Assembly: GCA_030847615.1 (NCBI GenBank) | Contig: JAUMIR010000001.1 | Location: 446,330,687 to 446,394,686 of the forward strand | Direction: 5' to 3' | DNA from: Gambelia wislizenii | Taxonomy: Eukaryota; Chordata; Lepidosauria; Squamata; Crotaphytidae | DNA: 64,000 nucleotides | In this document: piece after piece, positions 63,150 to 64,000 of the stretch | Layout: each line of letters begins with the position of its first letter | Numbering within the stretch: the first letter of the stretch is position 1 | Notes under the pieces: generated by a model | The model's database searches: none | The model's input: the letters and a program-made list of their open reading frames with translations, nothing else | Told to the model about the DNA's origin: nothing | Made by a program: the position numbers and the translations under genes

Positions 63150-63766
63150 GGCGTTGTCTAGACAAGATAGTATAATGCAGATTGGTGTGTATTATTGCAA
63201 ATCTGCAGCAGCACTCATTTGTCTCCATGGTTTTTTGGCAAAATCTGTTGTATATGAAGCTATCTGTGTTTTGAAGTGCACATGCAGCTATGCCTGCAAA
63301 TCAAGACAGTGGCCGAGAGTACAGCACATTATTATTCTCCACATGTGTTGTTGCTGCACGATATTTTTAAAATTGTAAATCAAAGGTGTGCAAGTGACCT
63401 GTTTATAAAAAGCTCTTTGATCACCTCAGCACAGCAAAAAAGTGCATGCTTGATAACACTAAATGTGAAAATTGCACTTCTAGCTACTTCCTTGCTGGCA
63501 AGCCTGCTTGCATGTCCAACCAATCCACTGTCCAGTTTCACCCTCACCAAGAATGCGCAGAGTCCTGAATTGGATTTCCAAACGAGTGATAATGTGCATG
63601 TCCATGCATTATTTTAAAAACTTGGAAATCCATGACAGCTTTTTCCCCGCAGGACAGGGAGTTTTTGCGCCCCCCCTTCTGAATACTGTGAATCTCCATT
63701 GCATCATATTGGGACAAAAAGTATTCTAGTTGCATTCTATGATGAGTGTTTTCATCATCTAGACAG
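63150..63766. mobile_element. hAT-like MITE inside BovB
   Basis: The BovB frame stops at about 63150 and resumes at about 63766. The two borders carry TTGTCTAGACAAG and TCATCTAGACAGCCC, an imperfect inverted pair; longer partial pairing exists between 63170-63180 and 63730-63740 (TATAATGCAG against TTGCATTCTA). No transposase. The duplication outside is not clear. Confidence 0.5.
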
Positions 63767-64000
63767 CCCCTTCGTCTTCTGATTTCTTGACAGCAATCTC
63801 CATTTTTATCAATAATTAATCCAAGGTATGGGAAATCTTTACTTCATTTTCCTCATCAGCTACATTGAATTTATGTTAATCCTCCGTGGTCATTATTTTT
63901 GTTTTCTTAATGTTCAACAGTAAGCCTGCCTCAGCACTTTCTTGTTTGACTTTCTTTAGTAGTTGTTCCAAGTCTTTATTGTTTTCTGCTAGTATTATGG

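Larger units (their letters stand above)
62280..64000 (-). mobile_element. BovB (RTE) LINE on the minus strand, running off the window
   Basis: From the window edge: AENNKDLEQLLKKVKQESAE, GLLLNIKKTKIMTTED (64000-63880), GDCCQEIRRRR (about 63790-63760). After a MITE: LGRTALKELDKILKYKDIQ (63150-63095). After a second MITE: VRTVHEFIFPITMHGCESWM, VKKADRKKINSFEMWCWRTV and SYFGHIRRYDSLEKTTVLGK (62760-62425). The 3' end is at about 62280 (TTGCCCTCAAGTCGACCTTG). Better preserved than the BovB at 12951-16558, but interrupted twice. Confidence 0.9.

Noticed and set aside
1..64000. CRISPR array, operon or other prokaryotic system
   Set aside because: No regularly spaced short repeats with unique spacers, no ribosome-binding-site-led gene series; the content is animal throughout.

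Overview
This window is animal, almost certainly squamate-reptile (lizard or snake), nuclear DNA. It has spliced exons with GT/AG borders and a dense, nested load of mobile elements of the kinds squamates carry: BovB-type LINEs, a Sauria-type SINE with a BovB-like tail, CR1, L2, L1 and Tx1-like LINEs, Penelope-like elements, DIRS-like tyrosine-recombinase elements, mariner, Tigger-like, piggyBac and hAT-like DNA transposons. No bacterial operon, rRNA, CRISPR array or intact tRNA gene was seen.

The only host gene supported is TTLL5 (tubulin polyglutamylase), on the + strand. Four consecutive exons lie at 46268-46419, 49463-49781, 56564-56684 and 57956-58102, with splice phases that join without a break. 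They encode the part of the protein C-terminal to the catalytic TTL domain. The sequence before 46268 is best read as a large upstream intron, and that after 58102 as the next intron.

Layout. 72-2844: DIRS element A, internally deleted. 2887-17909: DIRS element B, split by nested insertions (SINEs, CR1, a long palindrome, a Tigger-like element, a mariner, a Tx1/L1-like LINE, a BovB LINE that itself carries two insertions). 18000-20618: SINEs and intron. 21445-30675: Penelope-like element inserted as an inverted pair with a 15-bp target duplication; a full-length L1 sits inside it, and an L2 3' end sits inside the L1. 31426-34410: hAT-like MITE split by an L2. 35657-40668: CR1 copies, a SINE, a MITE and a decayed piggyBac transposase. 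40669-44640: nearly full-length endonuclease-type LINE with a C-terminal zinc finger (called LINE-Z here). 44815-45965: L2 remnant. From 46268 the TTLL5 exons begin; their introns hold CR1, an old DIRS recombinase relic (48171-48895), a twin-primed LINE-Z copy (49899-51254), a GC-rich Tigger-like element, a second L1 and other fragments. 58954-62160: DIRS element C, with nearly identical terminal repeats and a fused RT/recombinase remnant. 62280-64000: BovB on the minus strand, with two MITEs inside.

Every transposon gene seen has frameshifts, stops or deletions, so none looks able to move on its own. I found no undescribed cellular system. The most informative signals are the repeated ITR plus internal-complementary-region design of three DIRS copies, hammerhead-like motifs in the Penelope pieces, a clear twin-priming inversion, and several nests dated by exact target-site duplications. 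Family names come from recognising motifs by eye; no database search was possible.
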